Position numbers and translations under genes: made by a program. From JAUZPB01 sp037140715 (GTDB lineage Bacteria; Bacteroidota; Ignavibacteria; Ignavibacteriales; SURF-24): a DNA stretch of 60,537 bases. The stretch spans positions 1-60,537 of the forward strand of contig JBAXDX010000003.1 of the NCBI GenBank assembly GCA_037140715.1. The letters run 5' to 3'. Shown in pieces: positions 1-9,287 of the stretch (its first letter is position 1; each line of letters opens with the position of its first letter). The notes beneath the pieces were generated by a model. It saw only the letters and a list, made by a program, of their open reading frames with translations. It ran no database searches and was not told the DNA's origin.

Positions 1-56
1 GAACCCGCAACCTGCTGATTACAAATCAGCTGCTCTGCCAATTGAGCTACACCAGC
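1..56 (-). tRNA. tRNA-Thr (anticodon TGT), 3' part cut off by window edge
   Basis: Read on the minus strand, the sequence starts with acceptor arm GCTGGTG, then a D-arm (AGCTCAATTGGCAGAGC) and an anticodon stem GCTGA/TCAGC closing the loop TTTGTAA. The central triplet TGT reads threonine ACA codons. The 5' end is at position 56. The T-arm begins (GGTTGCGGGTTC) but the rest lies beyond position 1, so the gene is partial in this window. Confidence 0.93.
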
Positions 57-138
57 ATCGTTTTGCTATATCAAAGATAGCATATTTTACTTATCGGCAC
101 AAGATTTTTTTCAATTTTATATAGATATATTACTAAAA

Positions 139-233
139 AACCAGGTAACCTGACTACACAAACCAATTACTTACCACTGCTTCCTTCCGGATCTGATGGA
201 GTTGGGCATTGACCTGTTAGTCAGGGCCTGGTT
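139..233 (-). ncRNA. ffs: small signal recognition particle RNA (4.5S type)
   Basis: On the minus strand the segment holds the hallmark SRP domain IV apex, TCCGGAAGGAAGCAG, with the GGAA tetraloop. The outer ends pair (AACCAGG with CCTGGTT), giving a roughly 95-nt hairpin RNA without an Alu domain, as in most Gram-negative bacteria. The RNA binds Ffh and works in co-translational membrane targeting. It lies just upstream of the tRNA-Thr on the same strand. The exact processed ends are estimated from the pairing. Confidence 0.9.
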
Positions 234-413
234 AACTTAAAAATCAGTAGTTAACTTACCGATAGATACAATAAAAATCAAGAGTTTCTATTATATCAGT
301 ATCTGATAATGCAGGATATTCAAATATAAAGCGGGGGACAAAACCCTGCGGGGCAACAGAACAACTTTGGACGGGGAAGTGGCAGCGTATTTCTGCCGGA
401 AAGATTATCTGTA

Positions 414-2327
414 TTATTTCGTATCAGGCTCAGTTGCGGGGAAAATTATCCTGAAAGTTGTTCCTTCATTTTTTACTGTCCGAACTTCAATCTCGATATT
501 ATTCATTTCGCAGTATTTTTTTATGATAGCAAGCCCAAGGCCGTTGCCTTCAAATCTTCTTGTATAGCCCTGCTCCTCCTGTGAGAAAGGGGTGAACAGA
601 CTGGGAATAAACTCGCCATCGATTCCAATGCCTGTGTCGGTAACTTCAACGATAAGTCTGCGGTTTTGATAAATAGTGATGATAACCGATCCTTTGTGAG
701 TGAATTTCAGGGCATTATCGATCAGATTGCTAAATATCTGGTAAACAGAGTATTCGTCAGCTATGATGATAGTTTCAGGAGTCTGGCGATTTAATAAAAA
801 TGAGAGGTTTTTATTTTTTGCCACATGAGCGAAACTGGAATAAACCTTCTCGATTATATCTGAAAACAAGTCAATTGTTCTCGGATTTGCCTCATAACTT
901 CCTGCCTGGATTTCCGACATATTCAGAATCAGGTCAATAGTGCGTATTATTCTGTCGCCTGCTGAGTTAATATTGGCAAAACATATTTTCATATCTTCGT
1001 CAGCCTCATATTTCAGTTCGTCCTTTATCAGTCCTGAGAAGCTTAGAATAGTATTAATCGGGGTACGTATTTCATGCGACATCTGAGCCAGGAATTCACT
1101 CTTAAGTCTGTCTGAAGTCTCAGCTTTTTCCTTTGCAATTTCAAGTTGTTTTTCGAATTCCTTAAGCTCGGTTATATCTTCCTTAATTGCTACAAAGTGG
1201 ATAATCTCGCCTTTTTCATTTTTTATTGGAGAGATAGAAGCAGACTCCCAATACATTTCTCCATTCTTCTTCTTATTACAAAATTCTCCGCGCCATTCTC
1301 CGCCATTTAAGATAGTTTGCCAGAGATTAGCATATTCGTTTACTGAGGTAACTCCGGATCTAAAGATACGTGGATTTTTCCCGATAACTTCATCGATAAT
1401 GTATCCTGAAGTCCGGGTGAACTTAGGATTAATATATTCAATATTGCCGTTTGTATCGGTAATGATTACGCTTGCGGGACTTTGTTCAACTGCATAGGAG
1501 AACTTGAGCAATGCAAGTTCGGTTTTCTTACGGTCCGTAATGTCAATCATTGAGCAGATTGTTTTCTGTGTTCCCGGAATAATGCTGATATTATTTATCA
1601 CATATTTGATATTGCCGGACTTGTCCGTGATTTGCATTTCATATTTATTAGGGATACCCTGTTTGTTCAGTCTTCTTCCGATATGATACTCTTTAAGCCG
1701 TTCGATATCATCAGGGCGAACGTACTCAGTCCAACTGTGTTTGTTTATTACTTCTTCAGAAGTAAAGCCCATTAACTTAATACATTCTGTGTTCACAAGC
1801 GAAACGATAGTATTCTCCTCAATAATAATAGAGGCTGTTCCTGTATGTTCGAATATTGATTTGTAAGTTTCTTCGCTTCGTCTGAGGGCCTTCTCGGTTG
1901 TTTTCTGTTCGGAGAATAGTCTCGCATTATTAATAACTATTCCAAGTTGTTCGCTAATCATTGAAAAGGTTTCTATATCCGAGTCGGAGAAACTGCAAGG
2001 GGATTCGGTGTTATCCAGTCTTAAGACACCGATTATATTTTGGTCGAACTTTACGGGCAAAGCTATGCATGATTTAATATGAGAGTGTCCGGCAGATAAT
2101 TTATCAATTATTATATTAGATTTTGAACTGTCGGTGATAATGATTATTTCTCCGGTTGCATAACATTTGTCTGAAACGCTAAAATTTGTTTCCTGAAGTC
2201 TGGTTTTAAATTTTGTAGCAGCATTATTCTTTGAAGCAACAGGAATATTAGTAAGTGCACACAACTTTTCATCATAGATAAGAAGGGTTGCCCTGGCAAC
2301 TGAAATAGAATGGAATGATTTCATCAA
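414..2327 (-). CDS. PAS-PAS sensor histidine kinase, downstream part of a frameshifted gene
   Basis: This 637-aa frame begins inside a GAF domain (residues 1-140, ending VINNARLF). Two PAS domains follow at about 150-265 and 275-400, then HisKA with H-box MSHEIRTPIN (His near 418) and HATPase_c with N-box NLIDNALKFTH and G-boxes DTGIGID and GNGLGLAI. It has no membrane segment or sensor input of its own. Those lie in the overlapping frame upstream (2272-3438), whose last residues are the start of the same GAF domain. The apparent ATG at 2327 sits in mid-domain and is probably not a natural start. I read both frames as one CHASE4-HAMP-GAF-PAS-PAS kinase broken by a frameshift. The signal sensed is unknown. 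Confidence 0.85.
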   Translation of the reverse strand: MMKSFHSISVARATLLIYDEKLCALTNIPVASKNNAATKFKTRLQETNFSVSDKCYATGEIIIITDSSKSNIIIDKLSAGHSHIKSCIALPVKFDQNIIGVLRLDNTESPCSFSDSDIETFSMISEQLGIVINNARLFSEQKTTEKALRRSEETYKSIFEHTGTASIIIEENTIVSLVNTECIKLMGFTSEEVINKHSWTEYVRPDDIERLKEYHIGRRLNKQGIPNKYEMQITDKSGNIKYVINNISIIPGTQKTICSMIDITDRKKTELALLKFSYAVEQSPASVIITDTNGNIEYINPKFTRTSGYIIDEVIGKNPRIFRSGVTSVNEYANLWQTILNGGEWRGEFCNKKKNGEMYWESASISPIKNEKGEIIHFVAIKEDITELKEFEKQLEIAKEKAETSDRLKSEFLAQMSHEIRTPINTILSFSGLIKDELKYEADEDMKICFANINSAGDRIIRTIDLILNMSEIQAGSYEANPRTIDLFSDIIEKVYSSFAHVAKNKNLSFLLNRQTPETIIIADEYSVYQIFSNLIDNALKFTHKGSVIITIYQNRRLIVEVTDTGIGIDGEFIPSLFTPFSQEEQGYTRRFEGNGLGLAIIKKYCEMNNIEIEVRTVKNEGTTFRIIFPATEPDTK

Positions 2328-3438
2328 CCCTTTGAAATATCTGTTCCAGATCGAGAGTTTTCTGAAAGGCTGAATTGATTGCCTTAATCAGCTGAAGACT
2401 CATAACTTTTTCTTTTAATATGCGTTCCGTAGTTATTCTATCGAGAATTTCTTTTTTCAGAATTTCTTTTTGATGGAAGAAGTCAATTATCAAATAAGCG
2501 AGCCTGCCGAACTCTGTCTTATTTTTGCGAAGTTTTCTTATAATTGTTCCATCGTTGGTTTCGATGCTTTTTGATATAACTTTAAGTGGTTTGCTGAGAT
2601 ATTGGTAAAGGAAGTAAGAAATGGAAAAAAGCATTATAAATATAAATAATACCAGATAAATCATCTGAATCCGAGCTATATCAATTGCTTCCTGCATCAT
2701 TGGAAAGCTGTAGATAACCATTAAAACAGATATTGGTCTATTATCCAATGAGAAGAGAGTTTCCCTGCATGTAAATGTTAATCCATTTTGCTGGTTTGCC
2801 AGTTCCGTTATGAAATCTTCTTCTATGCTAAGCAGTTTAATGCTGTCGCCGCTCGAAAGATTCTGAATCTCTTTGAGGTAGTTATTATTCCAAATCCTGC
2901 CAGTAAAGAAGAAGCCCGTTGGTTTGGATTTTCTTTTTATATCTTTGCTTGACTGAATCGGGGCACAGCAGATTTCTACAAGACCATCCGGAGTAGAGAC
3001 AAAAAAGCGTTGGAACCAGTTAGCTGCCAGGGCTTTCTTTAGCGTTTCCATATCAACCGGCAGTCTTTTCAGCGAAGTATTATTGCTGTGAATAGTTGAG
3101 TAAACGAGGTTTAGATTAATATCATACACCCAGGCATAATTTGCCTTGAACGTATTAAGTGAACTTTCGATATTAATGAAACTCCAGGCTGTATCTTTGC
3201 TGGATACGAAATTCATCATTTCATCCCAGTACGAATAATCATTTGCAAATGTTATAAGACTACCGTCAAGCGTCTTTATAACAGAAGCCACAAGATGTTC
3301 TTTTTCTGTTGTTCTGTCTTTTAATATATTCTCAAACTTTTTGTTTTCGGCGCGACTGAAAAGTAATAATCCGAGAATAAATAAAGCACTTGTTACAGTA
3401 ATAAAAATTGTTATTTTGGTTTGTATCTTATTAAACAT
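2272..3438 (-). CDS. CHASE4-HAMP membrane sensor part of the frameshifted histidine kinase
   Basis: The protein (388 aa) has an N-terminal membrane segment at about 9-27 and a periplasmic CHASE4-like domain with the typical DYSYWDEMMNF motif near residue 65. A second membrane segment lies at about 260-285, followed by a HAMP-like linker and a helical segment ending LIKAINSAFQKTLDLEQIF, the usual entry into a GAF domain. The frame then drifts into a meaningless tail (FYFSCQGNPSYL) and stops at 2272. The neighbouring frame (414-2327) resumes the GAF domain within the 56-bp overlap. Alone this fragment has no kinase core. Sequencing error, true mutation and programmed frameshift cannot be told apart here. 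Confidence 0.85.
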   Translation of the reverse strand: MFNKIQTKITIFITVTSALFILGLLLFSRAENKKFENILKDRTTEKEHLVASVIKTLDGSLITFANDYSYWDEMMNFVSSKDTAWSFINIESSLNTFKANYAWVYDINLNLVYSTIHSNNTSLKRLPVDMETLKKALAANWFQRFFVSTPDGLVEICCAPIQSSKDIKRKSKPTGFFFTGRIWNNNYLKEIQNLSSGDSIKLLSIEEDFITELANQQNGLTFTCRETLFSLDNRPISVLMVIYSFPMMQEAIDIARIQMIYLVLFIFIMLFSISYFLYQYLSKPLKVISKSIETNDGTIIRKLRKNKTEFGRLAYLIIDFFHQKEILKKEILDRITTERILKEKVMSLQLIKAINSAFQKTLDLEQIFQRVDEIIPFYFSCQGNPSYL

Positions 3439-3689
3439 TTCTTTGAGATCACAATATTAGTACAGCTATATAATAGTATGGTACAAATATAATAAAATCT
3501 TTATATGTTTGGTGGTAAACGTTAATTTATGTACATAGAAATTTTGAGTTTTCTTGTATAAAATTAGTTAACAGCTAAAAATACAGCGGTCATTTTTTAT
3601 TGCATGAAACGATTAAGCCGGGGAAGTAATTTCAAAATAATTATTTAGGTATAAACAAAAACAGGAGATACCTTAACAATTAAAACAAG

Positions 3690-4212
3690 ATGACCATGTA
3701 CGCCGGAACAGAAGATGATAATCTTAAGAGAATTGCCTGAAGAGAAAATTCGAATAAGCCGGCTGGCCGAAAAATATAAGATATATACCAATGATAGTCA
3801 TAACCGGGGAAAAACTCTTTGAAAGTGTCATAGAATTATTTGACTATGCCAGACAAAAAACAACAATAAATCAGAATCTGAAGAAAAGATAAAAGTCCTG
3901 GAAGAGAAGCTTAAAAAGCAGGATGAAGTCATGAGCTATTTTCTTCAGGACGATATAGCCCGGATTAAAAGAAAGTATCGATGTGAATCATTAAGCTTAA
4001 AACGGGTTGAATACGATATCAGAGACAGCATTGTTCATTTTATAAAAATGCTACATACTAAAACCGATATTGAAATAAACAAAATAATTCAAATGACTGG
4101 TATTCACCAGTCAAAATTTTGTAACTGTCTTGAAAGACTGTGCAAGCCCGACTTTCATAACTGCAGGCTGTCAAAAGCGAACTGGTTTCTGTTATACTGT
4201 CTGGCAGTTTAA
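3690..4212 (+). pseudogene. degraded IS3-like transposase (OrfA coiled coil plus start of OrfB)
   Basis: No intact frame exists, but pieces in successive frames line up with IS3-type transposases. There is an HTH-like piece EEKIRISRLAEKYKI (about 3735-3780), then FESVIELFDYARQK (about 3820-3860), then a long frame open from 3844. That frame reads an OrfA-style coiled coil EEKIKVLEEKLKKQDEV followed by IARIKRKYR. It continues into an OrfB-like start, with GIHQSKFCNCLERLCKPDFH resembling the usual 'SKFY.W..RYGK..KHN' segment, and stops at 4212. The catalytic DDE core is absent. At least two frame changes separate the pieces. No clear terminal inverted repeats were found. Assignment rests on motif resemblance only. 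Confidence 0.6.
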
Positions 4213-4383
4213 TATTCATGTAAACATCGCAGGACAGCTTCCTTATACCATTCTGAATACTTCTTCCGTCTTTATTGTTTCTGTTATTTTGTTTTTTTTA
4301 TTCAGGGTCATCACTTTTTTCTCTTTTTACCTACGATAAACAACGCAGATACCCCGGGTCATTTTGAATATAATGCAGGTGAG

Positions 4384-5145
4384 TCACTTCCTTTTGAATT
4401 TTTTTAACTCTAGAAGCTTGGCATATTTAGTAAAGACATAATTAGCGGAGAAGACAGCCAAAATAAATCCCTGCATACCATCGAGGAAGCCGTATTTTAT
4501 AATATACATCTTAAAGAAAAGGAAAGTCGGGCGTACTAGCAGGTCAAAAATAGAAACAGGTCTGTTTTTCTGGTAAAGCTCATTAGCCGCAAGGGACGTA
4601 TAGTTATTAAACTTTTCATAATAATGTTTTATAGAAGGGTCGGTATAATGTTCAATATCCCCGTTTAGTCTGCCAATCCTGCCATTAATAATAAGATGTT
4701 CATGTACATCCTTCTGACTGAAATAAGCTTTTTTCTTATTAAATAATCTTTCTATTCTGCCAGGGTACCAGCCACTATGCATAATCCATTTGCCGAGGAA
4801 GTTAGCTTTACGCGGGATTGAATAAGCCGCATAGTTAGTATCCTCTGCCAGCTTAAACTGCATCAATTCTTTTTGCAGATATTCAGTTAGTGCTTCATCG
4901 GCATCAATCCACAATATCCAGTCATTCGTAGTCTTGGAAATAGCAAATTCTTTGGACTTTGAATATCCAAGCCATTTAGTAGTGTAGGCCTTAACTCCGA
5001 AAGAATTAACTATTTGCAGAGTAATATCGGTAGTTGCATCATCGACAATGACAATAATTTCATCGATGCATTCAAGCTGGCTGTTAATACACCGGGCAAT
5101 ATTATTCTTTTCATTTTTTGCGATAATAATAGATGAAAGCTTCAT
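4384..5145 (-). CDS. family 2 glycosyltransferase, WaaE/KdtX-like
   Basis: This 253-aa protein has the compact GT2 fold of LPS-core beta-glucosyltransferases. An N-terminal nucleotide-binding strand SSIIIAKNEKNNI is followed by VDDATTDIT, the metal-binding DXD motif in WILWIDADEAL near residue 85, and the family segment HSGWYPGRIERLFNKK with DVHEHL downstream. It probably transfers a sugar from a nucleotide donor to lipopolysaccharide or a related surface glycan on the cytoplasmic face of the membrane. It is transcribed away from the adjacent polysaccharide cluster, so it may be separately regulated. The exact sugar cannot be deduced. Confidence 0.85.
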   Translation of the reverse strand: MKLSSIIIAKNEKNNIARCINSQLECIDEIIVIVDDATTDITLQIVNSFGVKAYTTKWLGYSKSKEFAISKTTNDWILWIDADEALTEYLQKELMQFKLAEDTNYAAYSIPRKANFLGKWIMHSGWYPGRIERLFNKKKAYFSQKDVHEHLIINGRIGRLNGDIEHYTDPSIKHYYEKFNNYTSLAANELYQKNRPVSIFDLLVRPTFLFFKMYIIKYGFLDGMQGFILAVFSANYVFTKYAKLLELKKFKRK

Positions 5146-5275
5146 AATCTGTTATTTTTTTTATTACTAATATACTAAATGTTCATATAATAATCTTTTC
5201 ATTTAGAGAGATTTAGCCTATCTTACGGACAAAAAAATGAGGTTTTCAGATTAAGCTACCGGTATTGACTGATAT

Positions 5276-6589
5276 ATGTTATCTATAATTGTTTCGAAAA
5301 GAAAAGACAAGAGATTTGCAGAGGTACTATGGGTGGTAGCAGGACAATTTGTGGCGGTGCTATTTGGTTTTGTCTCAGTCAAATTGCTTTCGAAATTAGG
5401 GAGTGCGGAGTATGGGAAGTTTGTTCTCATCACTACGATAGCCGTATTGCTGAGCATGATATTCTATGGACCTTTTGCGCAGGGGTTCATACGTTTTTAT
5501 TATGATTATCAGAAAACAGGGAAGCAGGGATTATATGTAAGATATATTTATAAAAATCTTTTTCTTATTACTTTTTTTTTATTAGTCATTGCAGTTGTCG
5601 CAGCCTTAATATTAGAATTTCAGAAAACATCCGGAGTATTTGGTCTGTCCATGCTGACGAGTGTGTATGTGCTGGCAATAAAAGTAACCGAGTTTGTTAA
5701 TTCCCATTTAAATATAATAAGGCAGAGGAAATTAAACTCAATTTTGCAGGGGAGCGAGAAGATATTAATTATATTGTTATATATATATATATATTATAAG
5801 GATATGTTATCACTTAATCTGGCTCTTTTTTCTTATACCTTTGTAACTTTATGTTTTATATGTGTAAAACTTTTTATGATTAACAGACTAATTAAGAATA
5901 AAGAGGAACATATATTTGCAGTAAATAATAAAGAGACTATTCAGATGAAGCGTTCACTAATTGCTTATATGACTCCTTTTTTGATATGGAGTGTAACAGG
6001 CTGGTTACAGCTAAACGGCGAAAAGTGGATTATTGCTAATTATCTGTCAACATCGGATGTCGGTATTTACGGAGTAATGGGGTCGCTGGTTGGTGTGTTT
6101 ATTATTATTCCCAATAATATTATTATGGATTTTTCAACGCCTATTATCTTCGAGCGTTTTAATAACTTTGACGATAAAGAGAAGATGAAAGAAGGATTAA
6201 AATATACAGGGCTGATTATGACAGCGTGTTTTGGTCTGATGGTATTGTCCTCAGTCGTAGCCCTGTTTATTGGCCGGGATTTAATTAAGCTCATTAGCGA
6301 TAAGAGTTATCTCAAATATTCATATCTTTTACCTGTCTTTATTTTTGGAACCGGACTATTTTATTTCGGACAGGCAGCCTGTATGCCTGGCATGGCATTA
6401 AATAAACCCCAAAAATATTTAATGCCCAAAATAACGGCTGGCATTACTGCAATGTTATTAAATATTGTTTTTATAAAATCTTTTGGGTTAACGGGCGTAT
6501 CAGTTTCAATTGTTTTGACCGGCGCTTTGTATTCGTTGTATATAGTTTTAATAAATAAGCAGCTTCTTAGAACAGCAGGGTTAAAATAA
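5276..6589 (+). CDS. polysaccharide flippase (Wzx/MATE-like)
   Basis: A 437-aa integral membrane protein with about twelve hydrophobic segments spread along its length, typical of the polysaccharide-transport branch of the MOP superfamily. It begins with a short cytoplasmic tail and VLWVVAGQFVAVLFGFVSVKLL, the usual first helix of such flippases. It would move lipid-linked glycan units across the inner membrane. It is the first gene of a plus-strand glycan cluster and is followed after 3 bp by a glycosyltransferase. The coding sequence contains a T9 run near 5572 and a (TA)8 run at 5778-5794. Confidence 0.85.
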   Translation: MLSIIVSKRKDKRFAEVLWVVAGQFVAVLFGFVSVKLLSKLGSAEYGKFVLITTIAVLLSMIFYGPFAQGFIRFYYDYQKTGKQGLYVRYIYKNLFLITFFLLVIAVVAALILEFQKTSGVFGLSMLTSVYVLAIKVTEFVNSHLNIIRQRKLNSILQGSEKILIILLYIYIYYKDMLSLNLALFSYTFVTLCFICVKLFMINRLIKNKEEHIFAVNNKETIQMKRSLIAYMTPFLIWSVTGWLQLNGEKWIIANYLSTSDVGIYGVMGSLVGVFIIIPNNIIMDFSTPIIFERFNNFDDKEKMKEGLKYTGLIMTACFGLMVLSSVVALFIGRDLIKLISDKSYLKYSYLLPVFIFGTGLFYFGQAACMPGMALNKPQKYLMPKITAGITAMLLNIVFIKSFGLTGVSVSIVLTGALYSLYIVLINKQLLRTAGLK

Positions 6590-6592
6590 ATA

Positions 6593-7627
6593 ATGAAGAT
6601 ACTTGCCGTATTAATGCAATATGATTACGGAGTGAAGGAGAGGGGCTATTCATTTGAATATTATAATATATATCTTCCGCTTACGGAGGTGTATAAGAAA
6701 GAGAATGTTTTGCTCTTTGATTTTAAGACTATTTATAATGAACATGGTAAAACAGAACTTAATAAACAGTTAATTGAATATGTCAGCATGGAAAAACCTG
6801 ATATAACAATATTTTGTTTATTTGAACATGAAATTGAACCTGATACTGTCCGTAAGGCGGGAGAGCGTACAACGACTGTTTCCTATTTTATAGATGACCC
6901 GTGGAGGCAATCCTTTGCGCGGTTCTGGATTCCATGTTTTGATTATTTCTCTACTCCTGATTATTATATGTATCGGCAGTATTTATCTGAAGGTATAAGA
7001 AACGTTATTTATTCGCCGTTTGGTTTTAACAAGGATATTTATAAAAAAAAAGATTTACCGAAGAAGTATGATGTTTCATTTGTTGGCGGATTTAGTCCAT
7101 TGCGGAAATGGACAATTTCGCTTCTTGAAAAAGAGGGTGTAAAGGTAAATGTATTCGGACGAGGCTGGGGTCAAAAGAATAATTTTATAAGTCAGGATGA
7201 AATGGTTGATATTTTTAATCAGTCTAAGATAAACCTGAATTTATCGAACGGAATATCTTATGATATGAAATTTCTTCTTTATTCAGTTCGTTCGTTAAGA
7301 GCGGTAAAAGAAATATTGTTGCTTAAGAAAAGTCGTGAGCAGGTCAAGGGCAGACATTATGAAATAAACGGTTGTGGCGGATTCCAGTTGAGTTATTTTG
7401 TACCCGGGCTTAATTGTGCCTATAAAATTGAAGAAGAGATAGCAGTCTTTGATAATGTATATAATCTTGCTGGTCAGATTAAGTTCTTCATTAAAAATGA
7501 CCGGCTCAGGCAGTCGATAGCCGGTGCAGGTTATATTAGATCTCTGAAAGAACATACGTCCCAAAATTATTTGCAAAACTTAATTGGCAAAATAGAGAAT
7601 GAAAGAAATGTTAAAAAACATCAATAG
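6593..7627 (+). CDS. CgeB-like glycosyltransferase
   Basis: The 344-aa protein resembles the CgeB/Glyco_trans_1_2 group of GT-B enzymes. An N-terminal Rossmann half includes a DITIFCLFEHEIEPD stretch and the motif YFIDDPWR. A central YDVSFVGGFSPLRKW segment is typical of this group, and the C-terminal half has the cluster INGCGGFQLSY, where the nucleotide-sugar is normally bound. It likely adds a sugar to a surface glycan in the cytoplasm. Its 3' end overlaps the next gene by 29 bp, suggesting translational coupling. Donor and acceptor are unknown. Confidence 0.75.
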   Translation: MKILAVLMQYDYGVKERGYSFEYYNIYLPLTEVYKKENVLLFDFKTIYNEHGKTELNKQLIEYVSMEKPDITIFCLFEHEIEPDTVRKAGERTTTVSYFIDDPWRQSFARFWIPCFDYFSTPDYYMYRQYLSEGIRNVIYSPFGFNKDIYKKKDLPKKYDVSFVGGFSPLRKWTISLLEKEGVKVNVFGRGWGQKNNFISQDEMVDIFNQSKINLNLSNGISYDMKFLLYSVRSLRAVKEILLLKKSREQVKGRHYEINGCGGFQLSYFVPGLNCAYKIEEEIAVFDNVYNLAGQIKFFIKNDRLRQSIAGAGYIRSLKEHTSQNYLQNLIGKIENERNVKKHQ

Positions 7628-8396
7628 ATTTTTAAAAAGTTCAGGTATTAATCTGACTCAGTTGATTAATTCAATTGAAGGAATTTCTCAGTTCTATAAA
7701 AATTATCAGACCATAAAGAGCGCAATGGAAAAATCGGAAATATTTAGGCAGGGTGATTTTATCCCGTGTCTGTCCGACCGATTTAATTCAAGCGGAATAA
7801 TTTCCGAGCATTATTTTTATCAGGATTTATTTGTAGCACAGTTAATAAATAAAAATAATCCTGTAAAGCATGTGGACATTGGTTCAAGACTCGATGGATT
7901 TATTTCTCATATTGCAAGCTTTAGAGAAATTGAAGTCTTCGATATTCGTGAGATGAAGAAAGTTATTCCAAATGTAACTTTCCATCGGGCTGACTTAATG
8001 AGTCGGGACTTTAATCTTATCGACTATTGCGACTCAGTATCCTCGCTTCATGCAATCGAGCACTTTGGTCTTGGCCGCTATGGCGATAATGTTGATTACT
8101 TTGGTTATCTGAAAGGACTTGATAATATTTACAAGATGTTAAAGAGCGGGGGCAGGTTTTATTTTTCTGTTCCGGTTGGCGGAATCCAGCGGATTGAATT
8201 CGATGCTCACCGAATATTTTCGCTACCTTATCTTATTAAATTATTTATGGATAAATATCAAATAGCATCGTTTAGCTATATAGACGACAACGATGTTTTG
8301 CATAAGAATATTGAGCCTGATATAAATAATAGCGATCATAAAAGAAGTTTTAATCTGAAGTTCGGTTGTGGAATTTTTGAACTTATTAAATTATGA
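7599..8396 (+). CDS. DUF268-family, methyltransferase-like protein
   Basis: This 265-aa protein matches the DUF268 pattern: an SAM-methyltransferase-like fold with VKHVDIGSRLDGFISHI (glycine-poor motif I), VEVFDIRE (motif II) and SSLHAIEHFGLGRYGD, followed by GGRFYFSVPVG and HRIFSLPYL. DUF268 proteins are common in surface-glycan clusters and are poorly characterised. Methylation of a sugar or a regulatory role are both possible. It overlaps the upstream glycosyltransferase by 29 bp and is followed 42 bp later by a GT2 enzyme, so it belongs to the same transcription unit. Confidence 0.75.
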   Translation: MKEMLKNINRFLKSSGINLTQLINSIEGISQFYKNYQTIKSAMEKSEIFRQGDFIPCLSDRFNSSGIISEHYFYQDLFVAQLINKNNPVKHVDIGSRLDGFISHIASFREIEVFDIREMKKVIPNVTFHRADLMSRDFNLIDYCDSVSSLHAIEHFGLGRYGDNVDYFGYLKGLDNIYKMLKSGGRFYFSVPVGGIQRIEFDAHRIFSLPYLIKLFMDKYQIASFSYIDDNDVLHKNIEPDINNSDHKRSFNLKFGCGIFELIKL

Positions 8397-8438
8397 TTAC
8401 ATGATTAATATAGCCGGAGTAATAGCGGGAAGATATAT

Positions 8439-9287
8439 ATGAAGAATGAGCCTTTGATTTCTGTTGTTATTCCTGCGCATAATGCTGTAAAATATATTCA
8501 TGAAACTATTCAGTCAGTTTTGAATCAGACTTATAAGAATTTCGAAATAATTGTTGTAGATGACGGCTCTACTGATGCAACTGTTGATATAGTAATGAAG
8601 ATGATGGAAGCCGACAGCAGAATATTGTGTTATAAGATATCCTTCGCCGGAAGGCCTTCAATTCCAAGGAATTATGGTATATGGCAGGCTAAGGGCGAAT
8701 ATGTTGCGTTTCTTGACAGCGATGATATCTGGAGTCCTTATAAGCTGGAATATCAGATAAATTATGTAAATAATAATTCTGAACTGATAATGGTTTATAC
8801 GATGAGCCTGACATTTGGAGAAGTAAACATTTTTTCTTCTCATTATGAACTTCTGCCTTTGTTATTTAAGGCATCAAGGAGTTATCAGGATTTAATTGGC
8901 AAAGGTAATTCGGTTACGTGTTCTTCTGTTTTGATCAGGACAGATTTATTAAAAGAAGAAGGTGGATTTGATGAGGATCCAAATCTGCAAATCGAGGATT
9001 ATGATCTTTGGCTCAGGTTAAGCAGGCATGGAAATATCGGGTTTATTCCAAGGATACTTGTTTACTATAGAGTTCATTCAAATCAGTATTCTTCTTCATG
9101 GGAAGTTAAAGTGCAGAGATTAGCATATCTTTCTAAAAAGAGAAATATCATTTTACCTGAATATAAATTTTACCGGAATAAAAATATTCTTTTACTTCTT
9201 ATGAGAAATATACTGCACGTGGCAACAGTTATATATGTTAAGGCGGCTGAGTTGATTGAACGAAATAAAAAAAAAACCTTTTCATAA
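8439..9287 (+). CDS. family 2 glycosyltransferase
   Basis: A 282-aa GT-A enzyme with the standard GT2 layout: SVVIPAHNAVKYIHETIQS at the N-terminus, VDDGSTD near residue 40, the DXD-type metal site VAFLDSDDIWSP near residue 90, and the acceptor-side motif IEDYDLWLRL near residue 185. It likely transfers a sugar to the growing surface glycan. The last codons run through an A10 tract at 9267-9276, so slippage would change only the final few residues. The next gene starts immediately after the stop codon. Confidence 0.87.
   Translation: MKNEPLISVVIPAHNAVKYIHETIQSVLNQTYKNFEIIVVDDGSTDATVDIVMKMMEADSRILCYKISFAGRPSIPRNYGIWQAKGEYVAFLDSDDIWSPYKLEYQINYVNNNSELIMVYTMSLTFGEVNIFSSHYELLPLLFKASRSYQDLIGKGNSVTCSSVLIRTDLLKEEGGFDEDPNLQIEDYDLWLRLSRHGNIGFIPRILVYYRVHSNQYSSSWEVKVQRLAYLSKKRNIILPEYKFYRNKNILLLLMRNILHVATVIYVKAAELIERNKKKTFS

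Noticed and set aside
4130..4339. 69-aa open frame overlapping the transposase remnant
   Set aside because: It reads an alternate frame of the degraded element and then non-coding AT-rich sequence. No family likeness.
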